Source of the DNA: JBCDJG01 sp038748065
GTDB lineage: Bacteria > Pseudomonadota > Gammaproteobacteria > Pseudomonadales > Halieaceae
NCBI GenBank assembly: GCA_038748065.1
Contig: JBCDJG010000020.1
Coordinates: 18,956 to 82,955 of the forward strand
Direction of reading: 5' to 3'
DNA length: 64,000 bases
The translations under genes and the position numbers were made by a program. The notes below the pieces were generated by a model, which worked only from the letters and a program-made list of their open reading frames with translations, had not been told where the DNA came from and ran no database searches. Shown in pieces: positions 16,846 through 26,435 of this stretch; position 1 is the first letter of the stretch; the number at the start of each line of letters is the position of its first letter.

Positions 16846-18309
16846 ATGCAGCAGGTCGATCTGGTGATCCGTTCAGGACGCCTCTACACGATGAACGCGG
16901 ATCGAACAGTCTACGCCGACGGCGCCATCGCCATTCAGGGCGATGAAATCGTTGCCGTGGGGCCGACACACACCATTGATGACGTCTACGAGGGTAAGAC
17001 AGTCCTGAACGCGCGCGATCAGGCCATTCTGCCCGGTCTGATCGATACCCACATTCACCCAGTGCTCAATCTCAGGCCCGGGCTCGGTGAGGAGCCGGCC
17101 GACGGCTTTGGTTTCCAGGCAGTAGCGGGTGCGCCGGAGCCCACCAATCCGCTGGACGAGAGCGTGCTGCCTGATGCCCTGGCCCGTGCGGCCCACCGGG
17201 AACACGGCGCGAATCTTGATGCGTTCTTTGCCGAGGCGGGAATACTCGACATTGTTCCACCCGTCGTGACCTATTCGCTGGCTCGCCACTCGCTGATGTG
17301 CGCGGTGCGCGCTGGCGCAACAACGTTTATCGAAGGCGGCGGTGGCAGCGTCGAGGGTGTAGCCGAGGCTGCGCTGTCTATCGGTATGCGCGCCGGCGTC
17401 GGCTACCCAGCCTTTGACCAGTTGGTTAATGCGTCAAGCCCCCAGGAGGGCATGCAGCGCATTCGTGATACCGAGGCGGTGCTGGTCGCCTGTGAAGAGG
17501 CCGCAAAGCGCTGGCACGGCCAGGGCGAGGGCCTGCTCAGCAGCTGGCTCGTGCCAACGGTTGATGTCGCTGCCAGCGATGAGTTGCTGGCAGGTCTCAG
17601 GCAGCTTATGGAGACTTATGACCTGCCCGTCATGGCGCACTCTGCCACCACCCTGTCCCATGACCCCTACTCCCAACACCACTACGGTAAAACCTGTATC
17701 CAGCGGATGGCCGACGCGGGTCTGATGGAGCATCACTGGCTTGGCATCCACATGGGCTTCTTTAACGACGGCGATCTCGACCTGCTGCTGAGCAAGCCTG
17801 CACACATCGCGCACTGCCCGAGCACGTCGGCCAAATGCGGTAAGGGCATCATGGCGAACGGGGTTCTGTTGGATGCCATGCGTAAAGGCGTCAACGTAGG
17901 CCTGGGAAGTGATACCCCGGGCAACGGCAACATGGTTCGCGAGATGCAAATGAGCGTTGCCTGCCACCGTGACGGGCTGGGCGACAGCCGAGCGCTGCCC
18001 CCGTACAAGGCCCTGGAAATGGCAACCCGCGATGGCGCGCGCGCCGCAGCCCTGGGCGGCAAGACAGGCGAACTGTGCCCCGGCATGAAAGCGGATGTCA
18101 TTACGCTGGACACCAGTCGGCCTGAGTACGACAACCAGGAGACCGTGAATGCACTTCTGTCCCTGGGCCATGCCGGCGATGTATGCCACTCAATCATCAA
18201 CGGCAGAATCGTCATGCAGGATCGACGCTTCCCGGGCCTGGATGAGGAAGAAGTGCGCCGCGACATGCGCGCGGCTAACGCCGTTATTAGCCAGATGATG
18301 GGCGGCTGA
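16846..18309 (+). CDS. Metal-dependent amidohydrolase (chlorohydrolase/ADA-like)
   Basis: 487 residues. The metal-binding DTHIHP (from about residue 68) is followed by the catalytic barrel; MAHSATTLSHD, HMGF, HCPSTSAKCGKG and LGSDTPGNGN give the remaining His and Asp ligands. The N- and C-terminal beta sandwich halves are intact (LVIRSGRLYTMNADR; KADVITLD, GDVCHSIINGRIVM). The family (TrzA/AtzA, hydantoinase relatives) removes amide, amino or halide groups from rings. ATG 16831 is also possible; 16846 has better purine-rich upstream bases. First gene of a six-gene plus-strand group; substrate unknown. Confidence 0.88.
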   Translation: MQQVDLVIRSGRLYTMNADRTVYADGAIAIQGDEIVAVGPTHTIDDVYEGKTVLNARDQAILPGLIDTHIHPVLNLRPGLGEEPADGFGFQAVAGAPEPTNPLDESVLPDALARAAHREHGANLDAFFAEAGILDIVPPVVTYSLARHSLMCAVRAGATTFIEGGGGSVEGVAEAALSIGMRAGVGYPAFDQLVNASSPQEGMQRIRDTEAVLVACEEAAKRWHGQGEGLLSSWLVPTVDVAASDELLAGLRQLMETYDLPVMAHSATTLSHDPYSQHHYGKTCIQRMADAGLMEHHWLGIHMGFFNDGDLDLLLSKPAHIAHCPSTSAKCGKGIMANGVLLDAMRKGVNVGLGSDTPGNGNMVREMQMSVACHRDGLGDSRALPPYKALEMATRDGARAAALGGKTGELCPGMKADVITLDTSRPEYDNQETVNALLSLGHAGDVCHSIINGRIVMQDRRFPGLDEEEVRRDMRAANAVISQMMGG

Positions 18310-18335
18310 CCCAGCTCATAGAAGGATGCCAATTA

Positions 18336-19550
18336 ATGAAAGCTGAGTTTCTCGAAGAACTCGAATTCGGACCCGACGTACTTGGGCCGGACTCAACTGT
18401 AGACGCCACGCCACTGTTGGCCCTGAAGTATCCCGCGATGACGCCGCCAGATGATTTGGCACTGCATGAGAACCGCTCCTGCGACACTGTCATGCACTGG
18501 TACGCGGGGCCCATGGCGCTGGAGGGCTACCATGCCGGCTGGTTCCGCAGCGAAGAGCTCACGCTCTACTACGTTAAAGGGCCTGAGAATGGGCCACCGC
18601 TGCTATTCTATCCGGGGCAAATCGATCCCTGGCATTCCTATCAACCGACCTTTGAAGCACTGAGCGAACACTTCACACTCTACCTGATGGAGCATCGCGG
18701 CCACGGTTTTTCCGAGCGATCTGTGCCCGGTTTGTACCGCGTGGTCGACTACACGCAGGACGCGATTCAGTTCATCGAGCACGTGATTGGCGAGCCCGCC
18801 TACATTACCGGCCACTCCCTGGGCGGCATGATGTGTATGGCAACCTGGGACTTGCGTCCAGATCTGGTGCGCGGCCTGTCTATTGAAGATCCACCCATCT
18901 TCGCTATGAGCAAAAAGGCCTACGAAGAAAGTTTCCTCGATGATTTCACCTTTAAACAGGCGCGCATTCGCGGCCGTGGAGTACAAGAGGGCTCCCTGTC
19001 GCTGGTGCGAGCTCAGCGTCACGTTAGCGAAGCACCGATGCTTTTGCCCCCGGCCGATGTGCTGCCCGAAGAAAAGCAGCGGGCTCGGTTTGTTGACTGG
19101 CTTATGAATCGTATGGGGCTCGGCGCAATGCTTGGCATCCTACCCGAGCAGGACCGGAACTTTTACCTCGCGGCTTTTGATCGCTACGTGAAGGATGGCG
19201 AGCCCGGCAAACGCGGGGACTATCTCCCCTTCCCGTTTTTAGAACCGCGCGAAGAAGCCTGGATTTACACAGACTGGCGCACATCCTGCTCTCACTTCGG
19301 CGGCCGTTGGATTGAGGGGTGGGAAGAACGCCGATCGCTGGCCAGCCTGTCAGTCCCCACCATCTTCTGGCTCTCTGATCTGGATATTTCACCAATTCGA
19401 ACCGCAGATGACTGCGAAGACATCAAGTCTTTGCTGGCTGAGGTGGAGAAGTCCTGGGAGTTTATTCTCGTCGACGGTGCCGGGCACTATATCCACAAGG
19501 AAGAAACGCAGCGGTTCACAGATGCCATTGTGGCGCACTTCCTGGGCTGA
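18336..19550 (+). CDS. Alpha/beta hydrolase
   Basis: 404 residues with a long N-terminal extension (about 75 residues). The nucleophile elbow is TGHSLGGMM, preceded by the oxyanion FYPGQID region and MEHRGHGFS. The late acidic residue is in LSDLDISP and the catalytic histidine in DGAGHYIHKEE. It is 26 bases after the amidohydrolase and probably in the same operon. It could cleave an ester or amide of the same compound. Reaction not predictable. Confidence 0.88.
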   Translation: MKAEFLEELEFGPDVLGPDSTVDATPLLALKYPAMTPPDDLALHENRSCDTVMHWYAGPMALEGYHAGWFRSEELTLYYVKGPENGPPLLFYPGQIDPWHSYQPTFEALSEHFTLYLMEHRGHGFSERSVPGLYRVVDYTQDAIQFIEHVIGEPAYITGHSLGGMMCMATWDLRPDLVRGLSIEDPPIFAMSKKAYEESFLDDFTFKQARIRGRGVQEGSLSLVRAQRHVSEAPMLLPPADVLPEEKQRARFVDWLMNRMGLGAMLGILPEQDRNFYLAAFDRYVKDGEPGKRGDYLPFPFLEPREEAWIYTDWRTSCSHFGGRWIEGWEERRSLASLSVPTIFWLSDLDISPIRTADDCEDIKSLLAEVEKSWEFILVDGAGHYIHKEETQRFTDAIVAHFLG

Positions 19551-19679
19551 AACCCTACCGCGGCGCTCGCCTTATACCTTGATAATAAGATATCATTCTC
19601 CCCTCCCTGAATAGCGCTCGGTGGGCTGCCAGAATGGCAGCGCTGCCGGGCCTTGGATACGTGCAGGAGTGACAGCCCA

Positions 19680-21161
19680 GTGCCAAAGCGGATCGCCACC
19701 GCCGGTTTCTTGCAGGAAACCAATACCTTTGTTGCCAAGCCGACCGCCTACGTAGACTTCGCCGAGCATTCAATTTCCGGGCAAATTTACCTCGGCGAGG
19801 AGGTTGAGGAGCTCTACTCGGTCAACAGCGGCGTCGCAGGCTGCTCGCAAGTCGCAGCGGAGGCCGGCATAGAACTGGCGCCACTGCTCTGGTGCGAGGC
19901 GGAGCCGGGCGGCACAGTAAGCGATGAGGCCTTCGAGCGGATCATGGGAGAGCTGACAGGCCGCCTGAGCGCAGCTCTACCGGTGGACGGTGTCTATCTC
20001 GAGTTACACGGCGCCATGGCCGTTGAGTCTTTCGAAGATGCCGAGACCGAAATCGTCCGTCGCGTGCAAGCCGTGGTTGGGCATGACATACCGATTACGT
20101 GCTCACTGGATTTGCACGGCAATATATCGCCCGATCTCATTCACTGCTGCGCGGGCATATCGGCCTTTCGTACCTTCCCACATGTCGATATGCGCGAGTC
20201 CGGCATCCGGGCTACTCGCCAGCTGTTGGAGGTTATGACAGGCGAAGCACCGGGCCAGGGCGCTCTTATCGCCCTGCCATTTTTCATCCCTATGCACCAG
20301 CAATCCACACTCGGCGAACCGGCGGCATCAATCTACCGAGAGATGGAACGCTATGAACGGGAACTTGATACCTCGGCCCATCTCTCGTTCTTGATGGGTT
20401 TCTACCCGGCCGACACCTACTGGACCGGTCCATCTGTCATCGCTTACGCGGCTGACGAAGCCGCTGCGCAGGCCGCTGCATCGCACATGGAATCCTTTAT
20501 CCAGGCACAGCGCCCGCACTTCAGTGCAACCCTGCACACGGTGAAAGAGGCGGTGCATCGCGCGCAGCTGCACCAGGGCGCTAAACCGCTGGCCATTGCC
20601 GAAGTGCAGGATAATCCAGGCGGCGGCAGTCCGGGTGATGCAATGACCCTGGTGGCCGCTCTTCACCAGGCAGGCGTACAGGGTGTCGCAGTGTCAGCGA
20701 TCTGGGACCCGGTAGCCGTTGAGTTTCTGTCAGATAAGCGCATAGGCGAGTGCTACACGCTGGCGGTCGGCGGCCGCAACGGGTATGGCGAACCGCTGTA
20801 TGCAGAGTTTGAACTGCTGGATTTTGGCGAACGTCGCTTCAAGGGCGAGGGCCCCATGCTCGGCGGAGCACATGTCTATCTCGGTAGGACAGCGGTTTTG
20901 AAGCTTGGCGGCATACGCCTTGTCGTCAGCGAAAATCGGGTCCAAAACCTCGACCAGGGCTGCTTCTCTGCGGTTGGCATCGCGCCCGAAAGCGAACGCG
21001 TCCTCGTCATAAAGAGCTCGGCACACTATCGGGCGCACTATGGGCCTATTATTGATACCTTCATCAATGTCGATACGCCAGGTGCTTATCCTGCTGACCC
21101 CGGCCTGCTCTCGTTTGAAAAACTACGCACGGGCGTTGCCCGCCAGGCCAGTCTGCCCTAA
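19680..21161 (+). CDS. M81-family metallopeptidase (MlrC-like)
   Basis: 493 residues of the M81/MlrC family. Zinc-site regions are GFLQETNTF near the start, LHGAM (His), CSLDLHGN (Asp and His) and RTFPHVDMRESG. MlrC finishes microcystin degradation by hydrolysing linear peptides; many relatives have other substrates. I start at GTG 19680, which follows the SD aggag at good spacing, rather than the TTG at 19653. It continues the operon after the hydrolase and is followed closely by the HD gene. Peptidase or amidase role likely; target unknown. Confidence 0.87.
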   Translation: MPKRIATAGFLQETNTFVAKPTAYVDFAEHSISGQIYLGEEVEELYSVNSGVAGCSQVAAEAGIELAPLLWCEAEPGGTVSDEAFERIMGELTGRLSAALPVDGVYLELHGAMAVESFEDAETEIVRRVQAVVGHDIPITCSLDLHGNISPDLIHCCAGISAFRTFPHVDMRESGIRATRQLLEVMTGEAPGQGALIALPFFIPMHQQSTLGEPAASIYREMERYERELDTSAHLSFLMGFYPADTYWTGPSVIAYAADEAAAQAAASHMESFIQAQRPHFSATLHTVKEAVHRAQLHQGAKPLAIAEVQDNPGGGSPGDAMTLVAALHQAGVQGVAVSAIWDPVAVEFLSDKRIGECYTLAVGGRNGYGEPLYAEFELLDFGERRFKGEGPMLGGAHVYLGRTAVLKLGGIRLVVSENRVQNLDQGCFSAVGIAPESERVLVIKSSAHYRAHYGPIIDTFINVDTPGAYPADPGLLSFEKLRTGVARQASLP

Positions 21162-21177
21162 CGCCAGGAGATACGAA

Positions 21178-21795
21178 GTGGACCCTGTAGACCTACTTAC
21201 AACCCAACAACTCAATGCCTCGATTCCTGGCCAGCGGGCCAGCTTTGCCCAGATGAAGGACGCAACGCCCGAGGACTATCAGTACATCCAGGCGGCTGAG
21301 GATACGCTGGAGTCGCAAGTACCGGATCGTCTACTTGCCTATCTGGCTGCCATGGATGTTTCCAATGGCACGCCGATCAGCATCCTTGACCACAGTCTAC
21401 TGACCGCCACGCTGGCTGCGGAGGACGGGCGCCCCAATGAGTACGTAGTCTGTGCCTTACTGCATGACATCGGTGACCTCCTGTCGCCCGCTGACCACGG
21501 TGCATTCGCAGCCGCTATTGTTCGGCCCTACGTCTCTGATGCCCACTGGTTCATGACTCGCTATCATCCGGAATTCCAAATGGCTAATCAGACGGCCAAC
21601 GATCGCGCCGACCCTCACTTGCACCTGCGTCATCGTGACAGCCCATTTTTCGAGCTGACCCGCGAATTTTGCCAGCTCTACGACCAGCGCGCCTTCGACC
21701 CCGAACTGCCTCGTGCATCGCTGGCGCATTTCGCACCTCTGGTCAGACAAGTATTTGCCACATCTCCTGCCCGTCCGAGGCCTTCAAACGTATGA
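21178..21795 (+). CDS. HD-domain protein, PhnZ-like
   Basis: 205 residues from GTG 21178, with aggag 7 bases before it; an upstream ATG at 21040 overlaps the MlrC-like gene and is rejected. The HD core has a His in LDHSLLTATLA, the HD pair in LLHDIGD, a His in ADHGAF, a His in SDAHWF. This is the ligand order of PhnZ, TauDI-like mixed-valent di-iron oxygenases that oxidise phosphonates. It could instead be an HD phosphohydrolase. Its ATGA overlap with the transporter gene shows co-translation. Confidence 0.75.
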   Translation: MDPVDLLTTQQLNASIPGQRASFAQMKDATPEDYQYIQAAEDTLESQVPDRLLAYLAAMDVSNGTPISILDHSLLTATLAAEDGRPNEYVVCALLHDIGDLLSPADHGAFAAAIVRPYVSDAHWFMTRYHPEFQMANQTANDRADPHLHLRHRDSPFFELTREFCQLYDQRAFDPELPRASLAHFAPLVRQVFATSPARPRPSNV

Positions 21796-22949
21796 GCCTG
21801 ATACCCGCGGGCAATAGCATCGCTGTGATGGCGGCCCTGTTTGCACTAGCGGGGATGGCGTTCTATGCAGAGCGTTTTCGATTAGGGGCTATCGTCTCTG
21901 GCAACGTCGTTGTGATTGTCAGCGGTATCGTCGCCGCAAATCTAAAGATCATCCCGCACCAGGCACCCGCCTACGACTTTGTTTTCGCCTATATCGTGCC
22001 AGCGCTGGTACCGCTGTTCCTGTTTCAGGCGGATATCAGGCGCATACTGTTGGAGACAGGCAAAACACTGATCGCTTTTCTGATCGCCGTTGTCGGCACA
22101 GTCGCAGGTGTCGTCGTTGCATTACTCGCGCTGGATTTGAAAACACTGGCACCGGAATCAGGCCTTACCGGTGCGCAACTGGAGGGCGGCATCGGGGGGC
22201 TATTCGCGGCTACCTACATCGGAGGCTCAGTCAACTACGCTGCGCTGGGCGATGTCACCGGCCTGGTACAGGATTCGTCCTTTTTCTCGGCAGCGACGGC
22301 CGCCGACAACATCTTCGGCGTCATATACCTGGTCATTCTCGCCTTGCTTCCCGGGCTTAACTGGCTGGCACGCTTTTACCCGGGCTCCGACCACGGCGAT
22401 GCAGAAAACGCCAACGAAGAGCCCGCGCCGCCAGCGACGCCGATGTCACTGAGCCTCAGCATCGCCCTTGCCCTCGCCATTGTCGCCCTGGGCGACCTGC
22501 TGGCGGCGTTTTTCAGCATCCCGGACTGGCGCTACGCGATTATTACAGCATTGACTATCATCCTGGCAACGGCGATTCCGAACCTCCACCTGAGGCTCGC
22601 GGGCAGCTTTGATATCGGCATTGCACTGGCCTTTGTCTTCTTCGGCGCCATGGCTGCCGGCGCGGATGTAACCTCCATGCTCGGCGTAGCTCCGTTATTG
22701 ATTTTGCTGGTAATTATCCTGCTGGTGGTTCACGCCGTGTTCGTGTTTACGGTCGGCAGTCTGTTCCGCCTATCGCTTCCCGAGTTGATCATCGCCTCCA
22801 ATGCCTGCACCATGGGCCCAGCTACTGCCACCGCCATGGCGGCAGGCAGGGGCTGGGTTGCCCTGGTGACACCCGCGGTCTTGGTGGGCGTATTCGGCTA
22901 CGTCATAGGCACCTTTGTTGGCACTGCCATTTTCAAGCTTTGGCCATGA
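21792..22949 (+). CDS. DUF819-family membrane protein (putative transporter)
   Basis: 385 residues, about eleven to twelve membrane helices; residues LALLPGLNW to PATPMSLS form one cytoplasmic loop. The repeats GGLFAATYIGGSVNYAA and SNACTMGPATATAMAA are typical of DUF819 (YjcL) proteins, distant relatives of gluconate and sodium-dependent carriers. The ATG at 21792 overlaps the HD stop as ATGA; the ORF opens further upstream only as a shadow. A carrier for the compound degraded by this operon is inferred. Confidence 0.8.
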   Translation: MSLIPAGNSIAVMAALFALAGMAFYAERFRLGAIVSGNVVVIVSGIVAANLKIIPHQAPAYDFVFAYIVPALVPLFLFQADIRRILLETGKTLIAFLIAVVGTVAGVVVALLALDLKTLAPESGLTGAQLEGGIGGLFAATYIGGSVNYAALGDVTGLVQDSSFFSAATAADNIFGVIYLVILALLPGLNWLARFYPGSDHGDAENANEEPAPPATPMSLSLSIALALAIVALGDLLAAFFSIPDWRYAIITALTIILATAIPNLHLRLAGSFDIGIALAFVFFGAMAAGADVTSMLGVAPLLILLVIILLVVHAVFVFTVGSLFRLSLPELIIASNACTMGPATATAMAAGRGWVALVTPAVLVGVFGYVIGTFVGTAIFKLWP

Positions 22950-22962
22950 AGGCGCGCAAACT

Positions 22963-23463
22963 ATGTTTCGGCGATTTTTTCTGATCCTGATTGGCTACAG
23001 CCTGGCCTCAACCGCGGGTGCAGATGCGCCCGACATGACAGGCACCTACCAGGGCGTCGTCGCCTGTGATCGCATTATTGAGGGCAAGCCCGGCACGTTC
23101 CACAAGCAGTGGTCGCTACGGGTTTTGCACCGCGGCGATCGGCTGGATGTGGCTACCTGGACTGCAGAAGAGGAAAAGACCGGCAAACGTAAGGCCTCGC
23201 TCTACACCGGGAAGACGCGCGTGTCCGAGGGGCGGGTGTCAGGCTATTTGGCCACCTGTCGGCCCGCCATTGAGGCCTCTGAGCTGGTGAGACTGCTGCC
23301 TGCTCGGCTGGAAAATGGCGCGCTCAGTTTCAGCGCTGATACCATCTTCGTAACCGAGGATCTGCCTGGCAGCCCGGGAGACCTCATCGTAGAGAACTGT
23401 CGATGGGTCATGGACAGGGTCTCAACTGACACACCGGTCATGGAAACCTGTACTCAGAACTGA
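22963..23463 (+). CDS. Small exported protein of unknown function
   Basis: 166 residues from ATG 22963. A signal peptide (LILIGYSLASTAGA) ends near residue 20. The mature part has few conserved cues: Cys in VACDRII, CRPAIE, ENCRW and the end ETCTQN, four Cys that could form two disulfides. I do not recognise a family. It follows the transporter by 13 bases and its stop overlaps the convergent Rieske stop by 10 bases. Confidence 0.65.
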   Translation: MFRRFFLILIGYSLASTAGADAPDMTGTYQGVVACDRIIEGKPGTFHKQWSLRVLHRGDRLDVATWTAEEEKTGKRKASLYTGKTRVSEGRVSGYLATCRPAIEASELVRLLPARLENGALSFSADTIFVTEDLPGSPGDLIVENCRWVMDRVSTDTPVMETCTQN

Positions 23464-24722
23464 CTTCCTCTTCCCTCAGGCAGATTGCGCCGCAAACTGT
23501 CCAAATACCAGGCCTGAAACTTCACCACCATCGGCTCAAAGGGCGAGTACGGTCCTGGGCGATAATGCATGGAAGAGACGCCCCTGGCATTGCTCTCGAT
23601 AATGGTCTTGTCCTGCTGAATCGTGAGTTCCCACAGCCAGGTCAGCTCTGCCCTTGAGAAGTCGACGCCCTCCTCTGTATCGCCGCGCACCAGCCACCAG
23701 ATATCAGCTTGACTGGTGCCGGCCGTCCTTGGCGTGAAGCGATAAAGAATGACATGATCTGCGTATAACAGGAGATAGCTGAGCGGCCCGACATGAATGT
23801 AGGCCGTACCCCCGTCGTAACCTGTCAGACTGCCCAGCACCGGAGCAAGAGGTGCCCCGGTTTCACTGCCGGTTACGGCAGGTGGGTACAGCGGATCACG
23901 GTCGTACACCAGGGATTCTTGGTTATCGAGCGCACCCAGACCGTAATGCTCAACACGCCGCTCAGTCAGTCCGCCCACCGAGGCCGCGCGCTGCAACAAC
24001 TCTTCGAGACGATTAGCGGCCTCCTCACGAGGCGAGGAGTCACTGTGGAAGCGAGCATACTCGCGGTGCGCCGGCGTGCAGTGATAGCACTCAAGGTAGT
24101 TTTCAACAGACAGCTTCCAGTTGCCACTAATCGAGTAGCTGCGCTGGTCGGCGACCTGGGTGCCAGGAAGGTCGTAAGGCGCCAGGCAGCGCGTCAGCAA
24201 GGCGCGAACCGGCTCAAAGCTCACCGGATCATCGGCGAGTGCGACAAAGATCAGGCCTTCAACAAGCTCACACCGAATCGCTTGCAGGCCGTACGCCGAC
24301 TTTTCGAAGTCCTCGGGCATGCGAGGCGCGGCGGCCAGACTGCCATCCAAGTGATAGGACCACGCGTGGTAGGGGCACACCAGTCGGCGTACCTGCCCGT
24401 GCTGCTCAAGGCAGATGCGTGAGCCGCGGTGGCGGCAAACGTTCGCATGAGCACGTACGCTACTCACATCCGCGCGGCAGATGATCACGGACTCGTTGCC
24501 CAGTTCAAACAGAAAATAGTCACCCACCTCAGGAATCTGGCTGATGTGCCCAGCCAGAATCCAATGGCGACTCAAGAATGCCCTGAGATCAAGATCGAGC
24601 ATTGCGGGATGATCGTAAAAAGCCTGCGGCAGCGAATAGCCCGCTTGCACAGATGCCAGAAGCGCTTCGAGGTCGGGGAGCCCGGCTGCCGTCTCGCCCT
24701 GCCGCCTCAAGTCTACAGGCAC
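23454..24722 (-). CDS. Rieske non-haem iron oxygenase, alpha subunit
   Basis: 422 residues from GTG 24722, preceded by ggagag at 8-base spacing and overlapping the FAD gene by 10 bases. The Rieske cluster uses Cys96, His98 (CRH), Cys116 and His119 (CPYH). The catalytic domain has ENYLECYHCTPAH with His214 and His219 as mononuclear iron ligands. It is of the choline/carnitine/glycine-betaine or aromatic ring-hydroxylating type. A reductase is not adjacent; the FAD enzyme upstream is not one. It may hydroxylate or demethylate the same unknown substrate. Confidence 0.88.
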   Translation of the reverse strand: MPVDLRRQGETAAGLPDLEALLASVQAGYSLPQAFYDHPAMLDLDLRAFLSRHWILAGHISQIPEVGDYFLFELGNESVIICRADVSSVRAHANVCRHRGSRICLEQHGQVRRLVCPYHAWSYHLDGSLAAAPRMPEDFEKSAYGLQAIRCELVEGLIFVALADDPVSFEPVRALLTRCLAPYDLPGTQVADQRSYSISGNWKLSVENYLECYHCTPAHREYARFHSDSSPREEAANRLEELLQRAASVGGLTERRVEHYGLGALDNQESLVYDRDPLYPPAVTGSETGAPLAPVLGSLTGYDGGTAYIHVGPLSYLLLYADHVILYRFTPRTAGTSQADIWWLVRGDTEEGVDFSRAELTWLWELTIQQDKTIIESNARGVSSMHYRPGPYSPFEPMVVKFQAWYLDSLRRNLPEGRGSQF

Positions 24723-26293
24723 TTGATGATCTCTCCGGCGGCATTGTGACCCGGCGCACCCGTCACACCGCCACCCGGATGCGTACCAGAACCGCACATA
24801 AACAGGCTCTTGATGGGTGACTTGTAGCTGCCATAACCCAGCATAGGCCGCGCACTGTAAAGCTGGTCCAGTGAAAGCGCGCCATGAAAAATATCGCCAC
24901 GCGTCAGCGCCAGCTTGCGTTCGAGGTCGAGCGGCGACAGGATCATGCGGCCCAATATCGACGCTTTGAAATTGGGTGCATAGCGATTAACGGTATCGAT
25001 GATCGCATCTGCCGCGGCTTCCCTATGCTCATCCCAGCTGTCGCCGTTCGGCAGTTCGGGCGCGAAATGCTGACAAAACAGGCTGGCAACATGCTGCCCT
25101 TGGGGCGCTAGACTATCGTCCAGCACCGATGGCAGGTGCATCTCAATCGCAGGTGCCCGCGACCAACCATGCATGCGCGCATCCATATACCCCTGGTCCA
25201 GGTACTGCAGCGAGGGCGCGATAACAATACTGGCCTGGTGGTGCTCAGCGAGCCCCGCGGATGGCTGACAGGTGAAGTTCGGCAGCTCGCTCAGAGCCAC
25301 ATTCATGCGGAAGCTGCCGGAGCCACTCTTCCAACGCTTGATTCGCCTGAGGAAATCATCGTCCAGATGCTCAGGGTCAATCAGCTTTTCATACAGTATG
25401 CTGGGCGTTACATTGGAGACAACCGCCTTGGCATCAATACTTTCGCCGCTGTCGAGCACCACACCCTTGGCGACGCCGCCGTGAATACTGATTTTTCGCA
25501 CCGGCGCGCCGGTCTGTATGGTGACGCCAAGCTCCTCGCAGGCGCGTGCCATGGCCTGGGTGATCGATCCCATACCGCCAATGGCATGGCCCCAGGCGCC
25601 CTGAACGCCATTCACCTCGCCAAACACATGGTGTAACAGCACGTAAGCAGACCCGGGTGTATAGGGGCTGGCATAGTTACCAATAATTGCATCGAAGCCT
25701 AACAGGCCCTTCAGCACGTCCGTTTCAAACCAGCTGTCGAGCATGTCTCCAGCACTCTTGCCGAACATCTCGAGCATGCCGCTCTGCCCTTCCAGTTGCA
25801 GCGCTCGAGCACTTCCCAATAGACCAATCGCCTTGGGTATTTCACGCAGCCCGCCAGCAGGATTGGGGGGCGTTTTGAGCAAGGTGCCTCGCAGAAAGTC
25901 TACGAGGCGATCCAGCTCCGCGTGAAAAGCCGTCATATTCTCGGCGTCCGCAGGTGACCACTTACTGAGTTCGGCATAGGTTCGCGCCTTGTCCCGGTCG
26001 AGGATTAGGTAACGTTGATCGTCTACCGGCGAGAAATACGATAAGGGCCGAATTACCACCCGTAACCCGTGGCGCTCCAGAGCCATATCCTTGATGACCC
26101 TGGGGTTCAACAGGCTGACCGAGTAGCTCGCTACGGAGTTACGAAAGCCAGGGTGGAATTCTTCGGTAATTGCGGCTCCGCCGACAATGTCCCGGCGCTC
26201 CAAAATACGCACACTGTGGCCTGCCCTGGCGAGATACCAGGCGCAGGTGAGGCCGTTATGGCCCCCGCCAACGATGATAATTTCTTCGGCCAT
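24713..26293 (-). CDS. FAD-dependent oxidoreductase, phytoene-desaturase-like (PYROXD2-like)
   Basis: 526 residues. N-terminal dinucleotide site IIIVGGGHNGLTCAWYLARAG (residues 5-25) and an FAD-binding C-terminal block LFMCGSGTHPGGGVTGAPGHNAAGEI. The family resembles bacterial PYROXD2-like and CrtI-like proteins; no carotenoid genes are near. The Rieske gene begins inside its 3' end. Together they look like a two-gene oxidation module. Substrate unknown. Confidence 0.85.
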   Translation of the reverse strand: MAEEIIIVGGGHNGLTCAWYLARAGHSVRILERRDIVGGAAITEEFHPGFRNSVASYSVSLLNPRVIKDMALERHGLRVVIRPLSYFSPVDDQRYLILDRDKARTYAELSKWSPADAENMTAFHAELDRLVDFLRGTLLKTPPNPAGGLREIPKAIGLLGSARALQLEGQSGMLEMFGKSAGDMLDSWFETDVLKGLLGFDAIIGNYASPYTPGSAYVLLHHVFGEVNGVQGAWGHAIGGMGSITQAMARACEELGVTIQTGAPVRKISIHGGVAKGVVLDSGESIDAKAVVSNVTPSILYEKLIDPEHLDDDFLRRIKRWKSGSGSFRMNVALSELPNFTCQPSAGLAEHHQASIVIAPSLQYLDQGYMDARMHGWSRAPAIEMHLPSVLDDSLAPQGQHVASLFCQHFAPELPNGDSWDEHREAAADAIIDTVNRYAPNFKASILGRMILSPLDLERKLALTRGDIFHGALSLDQLYSARPMLGYGSYKSPIKSLFMCGSGTHPGGGVTGAPGHNAAGEIIKCL

Positions 26294-26435
26294 GTGACTG
26301 GCTCTCCTCTCTCACTCCAGGCAACTCGTGGGCGTATCGACACGCCCGGAAAGAGCCAGCATAAAATCCGGATCGCCTCCCGACTTCCCCCCAAAGTAGG
26401 ATATGCTCTTTCACCCTGAGCGGATGGAGTCAGAG

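Noticed and set aside
17434..18189. 251-residue minus-strand frame
   Set aside because: Antisense to the amidohydrolase with its metal ligands.
21040..21177. Upstream extension of the HD gene
   Set aside because: This part lies inside the MlrC-like gene in another frame; the GTG at 21178 has a good ribosome site.
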